From Azomonas agilis (GTDB lineage: Bacteria; Pseudomonadota; Gammaproteobacteria; Pseudomonadales; Pseudomonadaceae), in contig NZ_VLKG01000003.1 of the NCBI RefSeq assembly GCF_007830255.1, positions 248,001 to 312,000 on the forward strand: a DNA stretch of 64,000 bases. The letters are read 5' to 3'. A program made the position numbers and the translations under genes. Positions 54,463 through 63,533 of this stretch are shown in pieces (position 1 is the first letter of the stretch; every line of letters begins with the position of its first letter). The notes beneath the pieces were generated by a model. The model was not told the origin of the DNA. It worked only from the letters and a program-made list of their open reading frames with translations, and made no database searches.

Positions 54463-55032
54463 ATGATGAATGCACCCAAGGCACAACAGGGCTTTACCCT
54501 GATTGAACTGATGATTGTAATTGCCATTATTGGTATTTTGGCGGCTGTGGCAATTCCACAGTATCAGAACTATGTAGCGCGCTCTCAAGTTAGCCGAGTG
54601 ATGGCAGAAACGGGTAGCTTAAAAACAGCAATTGAATCTTGTCTTTTAGAAGGTCGTTTAGAATTTGGTACTGCTGCCGATAATTGTAATCCTGGAGTTA
54701 CACTGTCTAACCTTCTCCAAGAGGATGCTAATACGGATTTGGATGCAGGCAGAACCCTTACAGGTGTTGGTAGTATTCCTAGTATTACCCCCACAACTTT
54801 AGCGGGTACCGGAAGTACTGTTTTAACGGCTAAATTTGGCACTAATGCTTCTGCTGTATTACAAGATAAAACTCTAGCTTGGACTCGTGATGCTGAAGGA
54901 AATTGGACTTGCTCTACTAATGTAGCGTCAGCTTATGTTCCCGGTGGCTGTGCAAGTACAGCGACAAGTAGCACTACAAGCAGTACTACAAGTAGCACTG
55001 GTGGCAGCACTACCACTACTAGTGGTAGTTAA
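54463..55032 (+). CDS. pilA: Major type IV pilin with Ser/Thr-rich C-terminal tail
   Basis: A 189-residue prepilin: leader [10 protein letters not shown], then [32 protein letters not shown], Glu at +5. A central cysteine pair (SCLLEG, DNCNPG) and the C-terminal loop [16 protein letters not shown] define a group resembling PilA of Pseudomonas and related pilins. After the last cysteine a tail of about 24 residues is almost only Ser, Thr and Gly. Such tails could be O-glycosylated, as Ser at the P. aeruginosa pilin end is, or lengthen the surface face; no pilO-type gene is adjacent. GGAAG lies seven bases upstream. Confidence 0.92.
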   Translation: MMNAPKAQQGFTLIELMIVIAIIGILAAVAIPQYQNYVARSQVSRVMAETGSLKTAIESCLLEGRLEFGTAADNCNPGVTLSNLLQEDANTDLDAGRTLTGVGSIPSITPTTLAGTGSTVLTAKFGTNASAVLQDKTLAWTRDAEGNWTCSTNVASAYVPGGCASTATSSTTSSTTSSTGGSTTTTSGS

Positions 55033-55053
55033 GATTAAAAAATAAAACTAAAC

Positions 55054-55088
55054 AAAAGGCTATTATGTATAAATATAGTAGCCTTTTT
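55054..55088 (+). terminator. Rho-independent terminator of pilA
   Basis: AAAAGGCTA (55054-55062) pairs with TAGCCTTTT (55079-55087) and ends in a T-run, 21 bases after the stop codon. It separates pilA from the second pilin gene. Confidence 0.8.
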
Positions 55089-55105
55089 GAAGCTAGTAAC
55101 TATAT

Positions 55106-55576
55106 ATGTGCTATAAAAAAAAACACTACGGATTTAGTCTACTAGAGCTAACTATTACAATATCAATCATTAGTATTTTAGGTGCTATAGTGATTAACCA
55201 ATATCAAAATTACATCTATAGAGCTCAGGCATTAGCTGGATTAAGCGAAATATCTCCAGCTAAAACAACGATTGACTTGAAAATATTGGAGGGACTAAAT
55301 AATGATATTTCAGGATCAGATACTTTAACACTCAATAAAGTAGGACTTAATAAAAATAAAATCTGCTCTTCAATTTCAGTTAGTGTAACTGCCTCCAATG
55401 GGCTTGCTAACATCAACTGCATGTTAAAGGGAGGAGTTAAAATAAATGGAAAAACAATACAGTTGACCCGCACTTTCAGTGATGCACCAGATGCCTACAC
55501 TGGACAATGGACATGCAATACAAACCTAGATGAAACAATAAAACCTAAGAATTGTGTAAGCAGCTTACAAAATTAA
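55106..55576 (+). CDS. Second pilin, truncated-PilA-like
   Basis: A 156-residue prepilin: leader MCYKKKHYG, then FSLLELTITISIISILGAIVINQYQNYIYRAQ with Glu at +5. The C-terminal WTCNTNLDETIKPKNC loop matches the PilA loop, without a Ser/Thr tail. It may be a minor or alternative pilin produced by duplication. Its stop is followed directly by the ATG of the methyltransferase-like gene (no gap), so they are cotranscribed. Confidence 0.8.
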   Translation: MCYKKKHYGFSLLELTITISIISILGAIVINQYQNYIYRAQALAGLSEISPAKTTIDLKILEGLNNDISGSDTLTLNKVGLNKNKICSSISVSVTASNGLANINCMLKGGVKINGKTIQLTRTFSDAPDAYTGQWTCNTNLDETIKPKNCVSSLQN

Positions 55577-56779
55577 ATGAATACTGCCTTTCTGGTTATA
55601 GCTTCAGGTATTCTTGCTTTCACTGTACCTATTTTTTCTCCAACGAGTGTTATATCTTCGGAGATTATTGCAAGGATAGTATTCTTTTTAGTAATTATAT
55701 TTTCCTCAGTATATTTATTAACAAAAAACAAAAATAATACAAACAAAACATACACAAAGAAAACCCGCAAAGTTTACTATAGGCTCCGATGTAAGTTATT
55801 TGCAATATCAATATTGATGCTAATAATGTTAGTTTACCAAACCATCATCCAATTACTGGGGTTTGGTTTCGGAACAATATTCACTATAGACTTAGCGGTA
55901 ATATTTCCAGTTTTAATAATATTGACCTATATATATATTGAACAAGTAGATAAACGACTAATTAATCCAGATGATGGATATTACAATCTTGGCCGAGTAA
56001 TTTTGAAAAAAAAGAAATGGCTATGGTCAGAGCAAAAAATTTTCACCCTATCATGGATGATAAAAATATTATTTATTCCCTTTATGTATTCAGGAACTAT
56101 ATCAACACTAACTCAATTAGTAGAAATTACTCCTAAACTTTCTATTGAGCAAATTTTACACTGGTTGTTCCTTGCAGGACTTACGGTAGATTTAATATTT
56201 GGCTCTATTGGATATTTATTAGCTTCACCAATATTTAGAAATCAAATAAAAAGTGTAGATGATACATGGGATGGTTGGTTAGTATGCTTAATATGCTACC
56301 CACCATTTATTAGCTTAATACTTGCCGCAAAAGCTCAAACAGACGACATTATTTGGAGCAATTGGCTGACTCCATCTGATTTTTCATACTGGATAGTGGC
56401 CTTAGTAATAGTAATAACTTGGATTGGATATTGGGCATCCACTGTCTCCTTCGGATCCAAATTTTCTAATTTAAGCTGGAGAGGGCTTGTATCACATGGC
56501 CCCTATGCACTCAGCAAGCACCCAGCATATATATGTAAAAATATTTACTGGTGGGTTTATACCGTTCCATTCATTGGAAACTCTAGTTTAGATATACTTA
56601 GAAACACTCTCGCATTAACTTTTGTATCTGGAATATATTATTTAAGGGCAAAAACCGAGGAAAGGCATTTATTAAAATTTCCAGAATATGCTGAATATTA
56701 TAGCCATATTGAAAAACATGGATTACTAGCAAGAATCAGAAGTCTATTATCTTTTAAAGCAAAACAAAACTTAAATTAA
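55577..56779 (+). CDS. Isoprenylcysteine carboxyl methyltransferase-like membrane protein
   Basis: A 400-residue protein with about eight to nine spans. The C-terminal SHGPYALSKHPAYICKNIYWWVYTVPF followed by YLRAKTEERHLLKFPEYAEYYSHI is the ICMT/phospholipid methyltransferase signature (SAM-binding, with the E-E-R-x-L-x3-P motif). The first 300 residues (SAVPIFSPTSV type spans, then a long multi-span domain) are longer than in simple ICMT proteins. Adjacency to a pilin gene suggests, without proof, modification of a pilin or membrane lipid. AT-rich. Confidence 0.7.
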   Translation: MNTAFLVIASGILAFTVPIFSPTSVISSEIIARIVFFLVIIFSSVYLLTKNKNNTNKTYTKKTRKVYYRLRCKLFAISILMLIMLVYQTIIQLLGFGFGTIFTIDLAVIFPVLIILTYIYIEQVDKRLINPDDGYYNLGRVILKKKKWLWSEQKIFTLSWMIKILFIPFMYSGTISTLTQLVEITPKLSIEQILHWLFLAGLTVDLIFGSIGYLLASPIFRNQIKSVDDTWDGWLVCLICYPPFISLILAAKAQTDDIIWSNWLTPSDFSYWIVALVIVITWIGYWASTVSFGSKFSNLSWRGLVSHGPYALSKHPAYICKNIYWWVYTVPFIGNSSLDILRNTLALTFVSGIYYLRAKTEERHLLKFPEYAEYYSHIEKHGLLARIRSLLSFKAKQNLN

Positions 56780-56804
56780 TAAATATAAATATGCTATATA
56801 ACAA

Positions 56805-56826
56805 GGAAGAGCTTAAAATCTCTTCC
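56805..56826. terminator. Hairpin downstream of the methyltransferase-like gene
   Basis: GGAAGAG and CTCTTCC arms around CTTAAAAT; on the minus strand it ends the truncated small membrane gene, matching an equivalent hairpin at its intact copy. Confidence 0.5.
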
Positions 56827-56845
56827 TCTATCTCTGAAATAACTC

Positions 56846-57013
56846 CTACCCCTGATGCTTCCCAAACAGTACAAACAGCGCCACGCCTGCCCCAAACAAG
56901 CCCGGCCCAATCGTCCACAATACTTGGATTTCGGTAATAAAGGCCGCCGCTGTAGCAATGACACCCAAAACACCCAAGACTAACTCCGCTAACCGCAGTA
57001 AATCATCGGATTT
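56846..57013 (-). pseudogene. Broken copy of the small two-span membrane protein gene
   Basis: Read on the minus strand the 56 codons KSDDLLRLAELVLGVLGVIATA ... FGAGVALFVLFGKHQG match the intact gene at 57826-57996, except that the initiator ATG is GAA, and no in-frame start lies upstream within reach. The nucleotide similarity between copies is high over about 160 bases. Confidence 0.7.
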
Positions 57014-57070
57014 TTCAGCTCCGTAATACTGGCTGCAACCGAAGTCAGAAACTATTAACGACCACCCAAC

Positions 57071-57160
57071 GCCCCTTCGACAAGCTCAGGGCGGGGAAAA
57101 CTACAGGCTGAACATAAAACCTTGCCCTCAATTCTGAGCCCGCCCTGAGTTCATCGAAGA
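57071..57160. repeat. Intergenic palindromic repeat (CTTCGACAAGCTCAGGG type)
   Basis: CTTCGACAAGCTCAGGGCGG at 57075-57094 and CCCGCCCTGAGTTCATCGAAG-like sequence at 57139-57159 form an imperfect inverted repeat. This sequence type (CTTCGACAAGCTCAGG) is a common dispersed repeat in gammaproteobacterial genomes. A half-copy lies near 58075-58095. Confidence 0.6.
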
Positions 57161-57193
57161 GCAATCACAGGCATTTTTACTGTTTACTGGGAG

Positions 57194-57421
57194 TTATCGG
57201 CCCTGCTGCTCTAACCGTTCCGCTAACCACACCTTAATAATAGATTGGCGCGTTACCCCAAGGCGGCTGGCTTCACGATCTAAAGATTCAATCATCCACA
57301 GAGGAATATCTACGTTAATTCGCTTCTGGTCGTGCTTTAAACGCCGCGCTTTAGCAAGGTCAAGATGCTCAGTGATATCTTCACCTTCATCAAACAGGCA
57401 ATCAAAATCGGTCGCGTTCAT
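57194..57421 (-). CDS. brnA: BrnA-like ribbon-helix-helix antitoxin
   Basis: A 75-residue protein, FDCLFDEGEDITEHLDLAKARRL then KRINVDIPLWMIESLDREASRLGVTRQSIIKVWLAERLE, a ribbon-helix-helix fold of the BrnA/CopG type. It would bind BrnT and repress the operon. It overlaps the toxin gene by 20 bases. Confidence 0.85.
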   Translation of the reverse strand: MNATDFDCLFDEGEDITEHLDLAKARRLKHDQKRINVDIPLWMIESLDREASRLGVTRQSIIKVWLAERLEQQGR

Positions 57422-57677
57422 AGAGTGCAGCCTCTTCTATTCGGGAACGACGTACGGAAATAATACGAATACTGCTCTGGCGGTAAGTGACCACAGCCGA
57501 CCAATGTTTGCCCCTAATACGCCCAATGACCAACCATCTTGGCTCATCCAAAGACTTGGCTGGAATCTCCAGAATATCTGGATCGTCCCATAGGCACTGG
57601 GCCTCGATAAAATCAATGCCATGCTTGGCTTCATTTGACTGACTCTTATGTCTATCAAATTCGAAATGGTACTTCAT
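57402..57677 (-). CDS. brnT: BrnT toxin
   Basis: A 91-residue protein: YHFEFDRHKSQSNEAKHGIDFIEAQCLWDD, DEPRWLVIGRIRGKHWSAVVTYR and IRIISVRRSRIEEAALYE. BrnT folds like RelE and cleaves RNA. First gene of the operon, behind an inverted repeat. Confidence 0.88.
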   Translation of the reverse strand: MKYHFEFDRHKSQSNEAKHGIDFIEAQCLWDDPDILEIPAKSLDEPRWLVIGRIRGKHWSAVVTYRQSSIRIISVRRSRIEEAALYERDRF

Positions 57678-57711
57678 GGTATAAAAAATATACCTAATTT
57701 ATTTAATTTAG

Positions 57712-57730
57712 GGTGTATAAAATTTACACC
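57712..57730. promoter_or_regulatory. Operator of the brnTA operon
   Basis: GGTGTATAAAATTTACACC: perfect 6-bp arms around TAAAATT, 35 bases upstream of brnT. BrnA-type ribbon-helix-helix proteins bind such sites. Confidence 0.6.
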
Positions 57731-57797
57731 GTAGTCGACGGGACATGCAATTGGCGTGAAGCGCAATCAATCAAAAAATCTCCTTGAGACACTTAAA

Positions 57798-57819
57798 GGA
57801 GGCCTAAAATCCAGCCTCC
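57798..57819 (-). terminator. Hairpin ending the intact small membrane gene
   Basis: GGAGGC and GCCTCC arms; on the minus strand followed by TTT. It matches in position the hairpin after the broken copy. Confidence 0.5.
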
Positions 57820-57825
57820 CTCTCC

Positions 57826-57996
57826 CTACCCCTGATGCTTCCCAAACAGCACAAACAGCGCCACGCCTGCCCCAAACAAGCCCGGCCCAATCGTCCAGAG
57901 CACTCGAATATCGGTAATAAAAGCTGCACCCATGCCAATGACACCCAAAACCCCCAAGACCAGCCCCACTAACCGCAGTAAATCATCGGATTTCAT
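57826..57996 (-). CDS. Small two-span membrane protein (intact copy)
   Basis: A 56-residue protein, MKSDDLLRLVGLVLGVLGVIGMG with a first span, then IRVLWTIGPGLFGAGVALFVLF as second span and a GKHQG tail. ATG at 57996. It is too short for standard ORF cutoffs but the near-identical second copy, in the same codon frame, supports selection. Function unknown. Confidence 0.65.
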   Translation of the reverse strand: MKSDDLLRLVGLVLGVLGVIGMGAAFITDIRVLWTIGPGLFGAGVALFVLFGKHQG

Positions 57997-58102
57997 TCAA
58001 TCGGTTCCTTAAAATAAAACTCAGTTAACGCCAATAATAACGATCCTATTCGAACCGACACAGCCTCAAATCTTACTTTGAGTTTATCGAAGGGGCTAAA
58101 AG

Positions 58103-58495
58103 TTAGTCCGGCATCGACAGCTCATGCAAAATGCCGCAGTCCTTTACCTGCTGGCTGGCACAGCGTTGGCGCAGTTGTACCAGTTGTTGTTCTAAGGCGT
58201 GCAAACTTTCTAAGCGTTGGCGCACTTCCAGCAGTTTGGTATCAATCAGGGCATTCACTTCTTGGCAGGTGTCTTCAGGATGGGTTTGGTACTCCAGCAG
58301 CCTTTTTATGTCGCTAAGGGAAATATCCAAGGCTCGACAGTGGCGAATAAAGCTCAAACGCTGCAAATGAACCGAGCTGTAGCAGCGATAACCGTTGGCC
58401 TGCCGTAAAGGAGCCGATAAAAGGCCCAGTTTTTCGTAGTAGCGGATGGTTTCTACCCCAACGCTGGTTTGTTTAGCTAATTCACCGATTTGCAT
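58103..58495 (-). CDS. cadR: MerR-family Cd(II)/Pb(II)-type regulator
   Basis: A 130-residue MerR protein: MQIGELAKQTSVGVETIRYYEKLGLL helix-turn-helix, dimer helix, and cysteines at DTCQEVN, RCASQ and DCGIL, the three-cysteine pattern of CadR/PbrR sensors. No cadA efflux gene is adjacent, so its target is elsewhere or it controls itself. The downstream gene on the other strand is unrelated. Confidence 0.85.
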   Translation of the reverse strand: MQIGELAKQTSVGVETIRYYEKLGLLSAPLRQANGYRCYSSVHLQRLSFIRHCRALDISLSDIKRLLEYQTHPEDTCQEVNALIDTKLLEVRQRLESLHALEQQLVQLRQRCASQQVKDCGILHELSMPD

Positions 58496-58681
58496 AGGCT
58501 AAGTCCTCGGCGGATTTTGGATTTGGCGGATGCTTAAATAGGTTGCGGATTGTCGGTATTTGCCTGCATTTGTTTTAATGCGCCTCCGTTTTAGCCTCGA
58601 TTGGGCGGCGAGGATGTAAACCTCTGCTCAATAACCCGAACTCAAGGGAGGCCTGAGTGTTGTTCGCTCAGGATGGTGTCT

Positions 58682-58942
58682 ATGCAAGAAGAAGTCCTAA
58701 ATCTAATTCTTCCTCTGGAGCGCAAGCTCAAAGCTTATCTGCGTTTACTACCGGCTGCCGGTACGGATAACTGGTTGCTGGAAGTGCAGCTTTACCATGA
58801 CGCGCATCCTGTCGGTAAAACCAGCTTTAACCTGCACGGTTACACCCAAGAAGAAGCCGAGCAAACCGCCCGTACTATGCGCACCAACGAGTACCTAATG
58901 CAGGAAATCGACAACTTTTTATGGGGCGAAGAAAACGACTGA
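58682..58942 (+). CDS. Unrecognised small acidic protein
   Basis: An 86-residue cytoplasmic protein, QEEVLNLILPLERKLKAYLRLLPAAGTDNWLLEVQLYHDAHPVGKTSFNLHG, ending in an acidic FLWGEEND. AGGA precedes ATG 58682 by about eight bases; an earlier in-frame ATG at 58673 is possible. No family recognised. It lies between cadR and rpmE. Confidence 0.55.
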   Translation: MQEEVLNLILPLERKLKAYLRLLPAAGTDNWLLEVQLYHDAHPVGKTSFNLHGYTQEEAEQTARTMRTNEYLMQEIDNFLWGEEND

Positions 58943-58980
58943 TGCAAGGATAGCCGTACAGAGACTGAACTGAGATTGCC

Positions 58981-59008
58981 TTGCATCCCTTGGCTGCTCT
59001 GCTATCAT
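58981..59008 (+). promoter_or_regulatory. Likely sigma-70 promoter of rpmE
   Basis: TTGCAT (58981-58986), 16-base spacer, TATCAT (59003-59008), 70 bases upstream of the rpmE ATG. Confidence 0.55.
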
Positions 59009-59078
59009 CCGCACTCTTTTCGTGCGGTACTCGGCATGGGGTCGGGTGGCGGCACGTCTACTTTGAGGATTTAGGGTA

Positions 59079-59291
59079 ATGAAAGCCGATATCCACCCAA
59101 ATTACATTGATATCGAAGCCACTTGTAGCTGTGGCAACGTCATCAAAACACGCTCTACGCTGGGCAAAAACATCAGCATCGACGTGTGCTCTGAGTGCCA
59201 CCCCTTCTATACCGGCAAACAAAAAGTTCTGGATACCGGTGGCCGCATCGACCGCTTCAAGCAGCGTTTCGGTGTATTCAGCACCAAGTAA
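59079..59291 (+). CDS. rpmE: 50S ribosomal protein L31
   Basis: A 70-residue L31, with KADIHPNY start and zinc site CSCGN ... [13 protein letters not shown]. This is the cysteine-containing C+ type. A strong terminator follows. Confidence 0.97.
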   Translation: MKADIHPNYIDIEATCSCGNVIKTRSTLGKNISIDVCSECHPFYTGKQKVLDTGGRIDRFKQRFGVFSTK

Positions 59292-59307
59292 GCGTGTTTT
59301 TAGCGAC

Positions 59308-59337
59308 AAAAAAAGGCAGCCAAAAGCTGCCTTTTTT
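59308..59337 (+). terminator. Rho-independent terminator of rpmE
   Basis: AAAGGCAGC (59312-59320) pairs with GCTGCCTTT around CAAAA, followed by Ts, 16 bases after the stop codon. Confidence 0.9.
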
Positions 59338-59457
59338 AATGGCTGCAAGAATCTAAGTTGGGTATTGAGCAACGGGCAAAACGTGACATCTAAAGCCTGC
59401 TCAGGTAGTTTCCAAAATCTGTAGCGGCTCCCCTTCTTTGTTTTTGGACAACCTCCA

Positions 59458-60273
59458 ATGCTCAGTTTGCATTCCTTTAATCCGCCTTATGCTTCTCGTC
59501 CCGTGGTACTGTGCCTGTCGGGGCATGACCCCTGTGGCGGTGCGGGGATGCAAGCCGATATCGAAGCCTTGTTGGCGCAAGGTTGCCACGCCGCTCCGGT
59601 GATTACTGCGCTGACGATTCAGGACAGCCGCAACGTCTCCGACTTCCAAGTGTTGGAACGGGACTGGGTACTGCGGCAAGCGCGCACGGTGATGGCGGAT
59701 ATGCCCATTGCAGCGGTGAAGCTCGGCATGTTGGGCTCCCTTGATATGGTGGATACCGTTATCACCCTCATGGCGGAGTTACCCGCAGGCACGCCGCTGG
59801 TGTGTGATCCGGTATTGCGCGCCGGTGGTGGTGGTGCGCTGGGCCAAGAGGACATGATTACCGCTTTGCGTGAGCGCCTGTTGCCCCTCAGTACGCTGGC
59901 CACACCGAATCTCCCCGAAGCACAATTGTTAGCAGGCTTGCCTAATGGCTCGGCGGACGAATGCGCGGAAGTCTTGCGGCCTTTTTGCCCCAATTTGCTG
60001 ATTACTGGCGGTCACGGCGATGAGCAAGATATTCACAACCGCCTGTATTTGGCCGAGGGGTCGCAGCAGGATTTCACCTGTCCCCGTTTGCCCGGCAGTT
60101 ACCACGGCTCGGGCTGCACGTTGGCTAGTACCTTGGCCGGACGTTTAGCCATTGGTGAAGATTTAATCAGCAGCGTGAGCACGGCTTTGGACTATACGTG
60201 GCGCTGCCTACGCGATGCCGAAGTGTTAGGGCGCGGCCAGTACATTCCGCGCCGTCTGCCCTTAGAACTCTAA
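59458..60273 (+). CDS. thiD: Hydroxymethylpyrimidine/phosphomethylpyrimidine kinase
   Basis: A 271-residue ribokinase-fold enzyme: [35 protein letters not shown] and [12 protein letters not shown], the ATP-binding anion hole. It phosphorylates HMP and HMP-P in thiamine synthesis. First of the thiD-thiE-hemL series. Confidence 0.95.
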   Translation: MLSLHSFNPPYASRPVVLCLSGHDPCGGAGMQADIEALLAQGCHAAPVITALTIQDSRNVSDFQVLERDWVLRQARTVMADMPIAAVKLGMLGSLDMVDTVITLMAELPAGTPLVCDPVLRAGGGGALGQEDMITALRERLLPLSTLATPNLPEAQLLAGLPNGSADECAEVLRPFCPNLLITGGHGDEQDIHNRLYLAEGSQQDFTCPRLPGSYHGSGCTLASTLAGRLAIGEDLISSVSTALDYTWRCLRDAEVLGRGQYIPRRLPLEL

Positions 60274-60284
60274 GAGGTCTGCCG

Positions 60285-60923
60285 ATGACTACTCCCTTGC
60301 GTGGCCTCTACGCCATTACCGACAGCACCCTGTTAGCCGAAGGCCGACTTTTGCCCTATGTGGAAGCGGCGTTGCGCGGTGGAGTACAGGTGCTGCAATA
60401 CCGCGATAAATCCACCGATGCGGCGCGTCGCTTAGCCGAAGCCAGCACCTTGCGTGACCTGTGCGCCCGTTATCAGGCGGCGCTGATTATTAACGACGAT
60501 CTGGCCTTAGCCGCTGAGCTAGGCGTGGGGCTGCACCTCGGTCAAACCGATGGTTCGCTGGCCAAAGCCCGCGCCGTTCTGGGGCCGCAGGCTATTATTG
60601 GCGCGACCTGTCATGCGCGTTTGGACTTCGCCGAGCAGGCACAGGCCGAAGGCGCCAGCTATTTGGCTTTTGGGCGCTTCTTTAACTCCCAGACCAAGCC
60701 CGGTGCTCCCGCTGCTACGCCTGAACTTCTGGCCGAGGCGCGGGCACGCTTTGCCTTGCCCTTAGTCGCCATCGGTGGGGTAACGCGGGATAATGGCGCG
60801 CAGTTAATCGCCCAAGGCGCGGATTTATTGGCCGTTGTGCATGCTTTGTTTGCGGCGGAAACGGCTGCTGAAGTGGAACACCGCGCTCGTGCCTTTCAGT
60901 CCCTTTTTACGCCCGATTGTTAA
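60285..60923 (+). CDS. thiE: Thiamine-phosphate synthase
   Basis: A 212-residue TIM-barrel enzyme: [46 protein letters not shown] and VAIGGVT. It couples HMP-PP with thiazole phosphate. ATG 60285 has AGAGG seven bases upstream; earlier codons in the frame overlap thiD and are rejected. Confidence 0.95.
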   Translation: MTTPLRGLYAITDSTLLAEGRLLPYVEAALRGGVQVLQYRDKSTDAARRLAEASTLRDLCARYQAALIINDDLALAAELGVGLHLGQTDGSLAKARAVLGPQAIIGATCHARLDFAEQAQAEGASYLAFGRFFNSQTKPGAPAATPELLAEARARFALPLVAIGGVTRDNGAQLIAQGADLLAVVHALFAAETAAEVEHRARAFQSLFTPDC

Positions 60924-60950
60924 TTTTTGACCTGTTTGTGAGGCTTGCCC

Positions 60951-62234
60951 ATGTCCCGTTCTGAAATCCTGTTCAACAGCGCCCAGCGGCATATTCCCGG
61001 TGGCGTGAACTCGCCGGTACGCGCCTTTCGGGGCGTGGGCGGAACGCCGTTGTTCTTCAAACACGCGGAAGGCGCTTATGTGGTGGACGAAGACGACCGC
61101 CGCTATGTGGACTATGTGGGCTCTTGGGGGCCGATGATTCTGGGCCACAGCCATCCCGATGTGCTGGAAGCGGTGCGGGCGCAGTTGGTACACGGCCTGT
61201 CTTACGGCGCTCCCACGGCGCTGGAAACGGAAATGGCCGAGCTGATTTGTTCCCTCGTACCCTCCATGGACATGGTACGGATGGTCAGTTCTGGCACCGA
61301 GGCCACCATGAGCGCCATTCGTCTGGCTCGTGGTTATACTGGCCGCGACAGCATCATCAAGTTTGAGGGCTGCTACCACGGCCACTCCGACAGCTTGCTG
61401 GTCAAAGCCGGTTCCGGTGCTTTGACCTTAGGTGTTCCTAGCTCACCCGGTGTACCCGCCGCCTTTGCCAAACACACTCTGACTCTGCCCTATAACGATC
61501 TGGCCGCTGTAGAACAAACGCTGGCCGAAGTGGGCCAAGAGATCGCCTGCATCATCGTTGAGCCGGTGGCGGGCAATATGAACTGCGTACCGCCGGTACC
61601 CGGCTTTTTGGAGGGCTTGCGCCGTCTGTGCGATCAACACGGCGTGGTGCTGATTTTTGATGAGGTGATGACCGGCTTCCGCGTGGCTTTGGGCGGTGCT
61701 CAAGCCTATTACGGGGTAACGCCGGATCTGTCCACTTTCGGCAAGATCGTTGGTGGCGGTATGCCGGTCGGTTGCTTTGGCGGCAAGCGCGTGATCATGG
61801 AGCAAATTGCCCCACTGGGGCCGGTGTATCAGGCGGGTACGCTGTCTGGAAATCCGCTGGCGATGGCCGCCGGTTTGACCACTCTGAAACTGATCAGCCA
61901 ACCCGGTTTCCACGAGTCGCTGACCGATTACACCCGCTGCATGCTGCAAGGTTTGACCGAGCGCGCGCAAGCTGCTGGTATTCCCTTTGTTACCACCCAA
62001 GTGGGTGCGATGTTTGGCCTGTACTTCAGTAGTGCAGACAGCATTACCTCCTTTGCTGAGGTGATGGCCAGCGATGCTGAGCGCTTTAAGCGCTTCTTCC
62101 ATTTCATGTTAGAGGGCGGAGTTTATTTGGCCCCGAGTGCTTTTGAGGCCGGTTTTACCTCCATCGCCCACGGCCAAACGGAGCTGGAAATTACCTTTAC
62201 AGCCGCTGAACGGGCCTTTGCCCGTTTGGGTTGA
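60951..62234 (+). CDS. hemL: Glutamate-1-semialdehyde 2,1-aminomutase
   Basis: A 427-residue PLP enzyme: [18 protein letters not shown] start, [23 protein letters not shown] and the catalytic lysine in [14 protein letters not shown]. It makes 5-aminolevulinate for haem. ATG 60951 with GAGG eight bases upstream is preferred to TTG two codons earlier. Confidence 0.97.
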   Translation: MSRSEILFNSAQRHIPGGVNSPVRAFRGVGGTPLFFKHAEGAYVVDEDDRRYVDYVGSWGPMILGHSHPDVLEAVRAQLVHGLSYGAPTALETEMAELICSLVPSMDMVRMVSSGTEATMSAIRLARGYTGRDSIIKFEGCYHGHSDSLLVKAGSGALTLGVPSSPGVPAAFAKHTLTLPYNDLAAVEQTLAEVGQEIACIIVEPVAGNMNCVPPVPGFLEGLRRLCDQHGVVLIFDEVMTGFRVALGGAQAYYGVTPDLSTFGKIVGGGMPVGCFGGKRVIMEQIAPLGPVYQAGTLSGNPLAMAAGLTTLKLISQPGFHESLTDYTRCMLQGLTERAQAAGIPFVTTQVGAMFGLYFSSADSITSFAEVMASDAERFKRFFHFMLEGGVYLAPSAFEAGFTSIAHGQTELEITFTAAERAFARLG

Positions 62235-62243
62235 GGTTGACTC

Positions 62244-62810
62244 ATGGAATGGCTGCGCAATCTCATCTGGGTGCTAACAGCCAGCGGATGCACTCTGTAT
62301 CTGGGGCAAACTTGGTTGAAGGCGGCCTCGGCTGAACGGCAATCGGTATTATTTTGTGCGCTGTTGGCTTTGCTGTTAATCACCGGATTAGCAAGCTTGG
62401 TGCTTCTGGAGTCCAGCTTTGGCTGGAATCTTTCACAAGCCCGACAATGGTTAGATCAAGCTGCACGTTTATTGGGCTTACCACTCTTAACATTGGGGAT
62501 TTACAGCTTATCCCAAGGAGGAGTCTGGGCCAAAGCGACTTGGGGCCGTTGGGTTTTAGGGCTGTGTTTAGCCTTTGAACTAGCACGCATCCTGAATGCA
62601 AGCCTTGGGTACGCTCAGTTACTGGCTGTGGCTTCTGCGGCGTTGCTTTTGGTGGCTGCTTGGCCTTGGCGCATCGGGCCAAAACTTTGGATCAGTCTGG
62701 GCTGCGCAGGATTGGTCTTAGCGCTACCTTGGCTAAATCCCAATGCTCAATTGTGGGCATGGTTGCTCATAGGGCCGTTGGCAGTTTGGCTCATACGCCA
62801 TCAAAGCTAG
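62244..62810 (+). CDS. Multi-pass membrane protein of unknown function
   Basis: A 188-residue protein with about six spans (LIWVLTASGCTLYLGQTWL, SVLFCALLALLLITGLASLVLL, LLGLPLLTLGIYSL, WVLGLCLAFELARILNASL, LLAVASAALLLVAAW, LWISLGCAGLVLAL). Begins nine bases after hemL. Family not recognised. Confidence 0.65.
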   Translation: MEWLRNLIWVLTASGCTLYLGQTWLKAASAERQSVLFCALLALLLITGLASLVLLESSFGWNLSQARQWLDQAARLLGLPLLTLGIYSLSQGGVWAKATWGRWVLGLCLAFELARILNASLGYAQLLAVASAALLLVAAWPWRIGPKLWISLGCAGLVLALPWLNPNAQLWAWLLIGPLAVWLIRHQS

Positions 62811-62974
62811 GTCGCCAAAGCGATCTAGCCCATTTCTTGAACGGATGCTGAAAAATCCCTCAGTTGATACAAAAGCCTTTGGCAGGAAATAGAGCTATTC
62901 TCCATAATAACTACTACTGAGCTGATAGGTAGTTGGCTTTTTCTGATCCTGAAGGCTTCGAGGCACCTCAATTC

Positions 62975-63511
62975 ATGACGCTGAACGGCTGCAAGCGTTT
63001 TTTGATCTGCTTGCCTTTGCTCTTTCCCCCATCACTTATGGCGGGTGGAAACTCCCTACTGATCCCTGCACCTGAAGTTAATCGTTGCGCCCTAGACATC
63101 GCCGACCCGACTGAAGTATTGCACGACTGCCAACAACGAGCTTTGGCTGGAGATGCACAGGCCGCCTATGAGCTGGGTTTATTTTATTACGATGGCTTAG
63201 CCGTTCCGCGTGACCTCACCCAAGCGGTTTCTTGGTTTGAGCGCGCCTCGCTACAGGGACATGCCCAAGCCCAATACCGCTTAGGCCTGATCTTTTTTCA
63301 GGGTGAGGGACAGCCTGTTAATAAGGTGCAGGCCTATATTCTGCTGAAGATGTCAGCGGTTAACGGTGATGAAGAAGCCCTAGATATGGCGGATCAGGTT
63401 GCCATACACATGCACCATGATGAGCTAGAGGCCGCTTCGCGGATTTTAAGCCAGATCTTCCGTAACTATTTGATGGAGCTACAGGTGATGGAGGAGCGGC
63501 ATACCCCTTAA
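62975..63511 (+). CDS. Sel1-repeat secreted protein
   Basis: A 178-residue protein with signal peptide (FLICLPLLFPPSLMAGG) and two or three Sel1 repeats: DAQAAYELGLFYYDGLAVPRDLTQAVSWFERAS and GHAQAQYRLGLIFFQGEGQPVNKVQAYILLKMS. A Sel1 protein follows hemL in Pseudomonas as well. Protein-protein interaction role assumed. ATG 62975 gives the signal peptide directly. Confidence 0.8.
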   Translation: MTLNGCKRFLICLPLLFPPSLMAGGNSLLIPAPEVNRCALDIADPTEVLHDCQQRALAGDAQAAYELGLFYYDGLAVPRDLTQAVSWFERASLQGHAQAQYRLGLIFFQGEGQPVNKVQAYILLKMSAVNGDEEALDMADQVAIHMHHDELEAASRILSQIFRNYLMELQVMEERHTP

Positions 63512-63533
63512 GCGGCTCTTGCTAGCATGTTAC

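Noticed and set aside
59380-59457. TPP riboswitch before thiD
   Set aside because: No CUGAGA or ACCUGAUC-type thi-box elements are present in the short leader.
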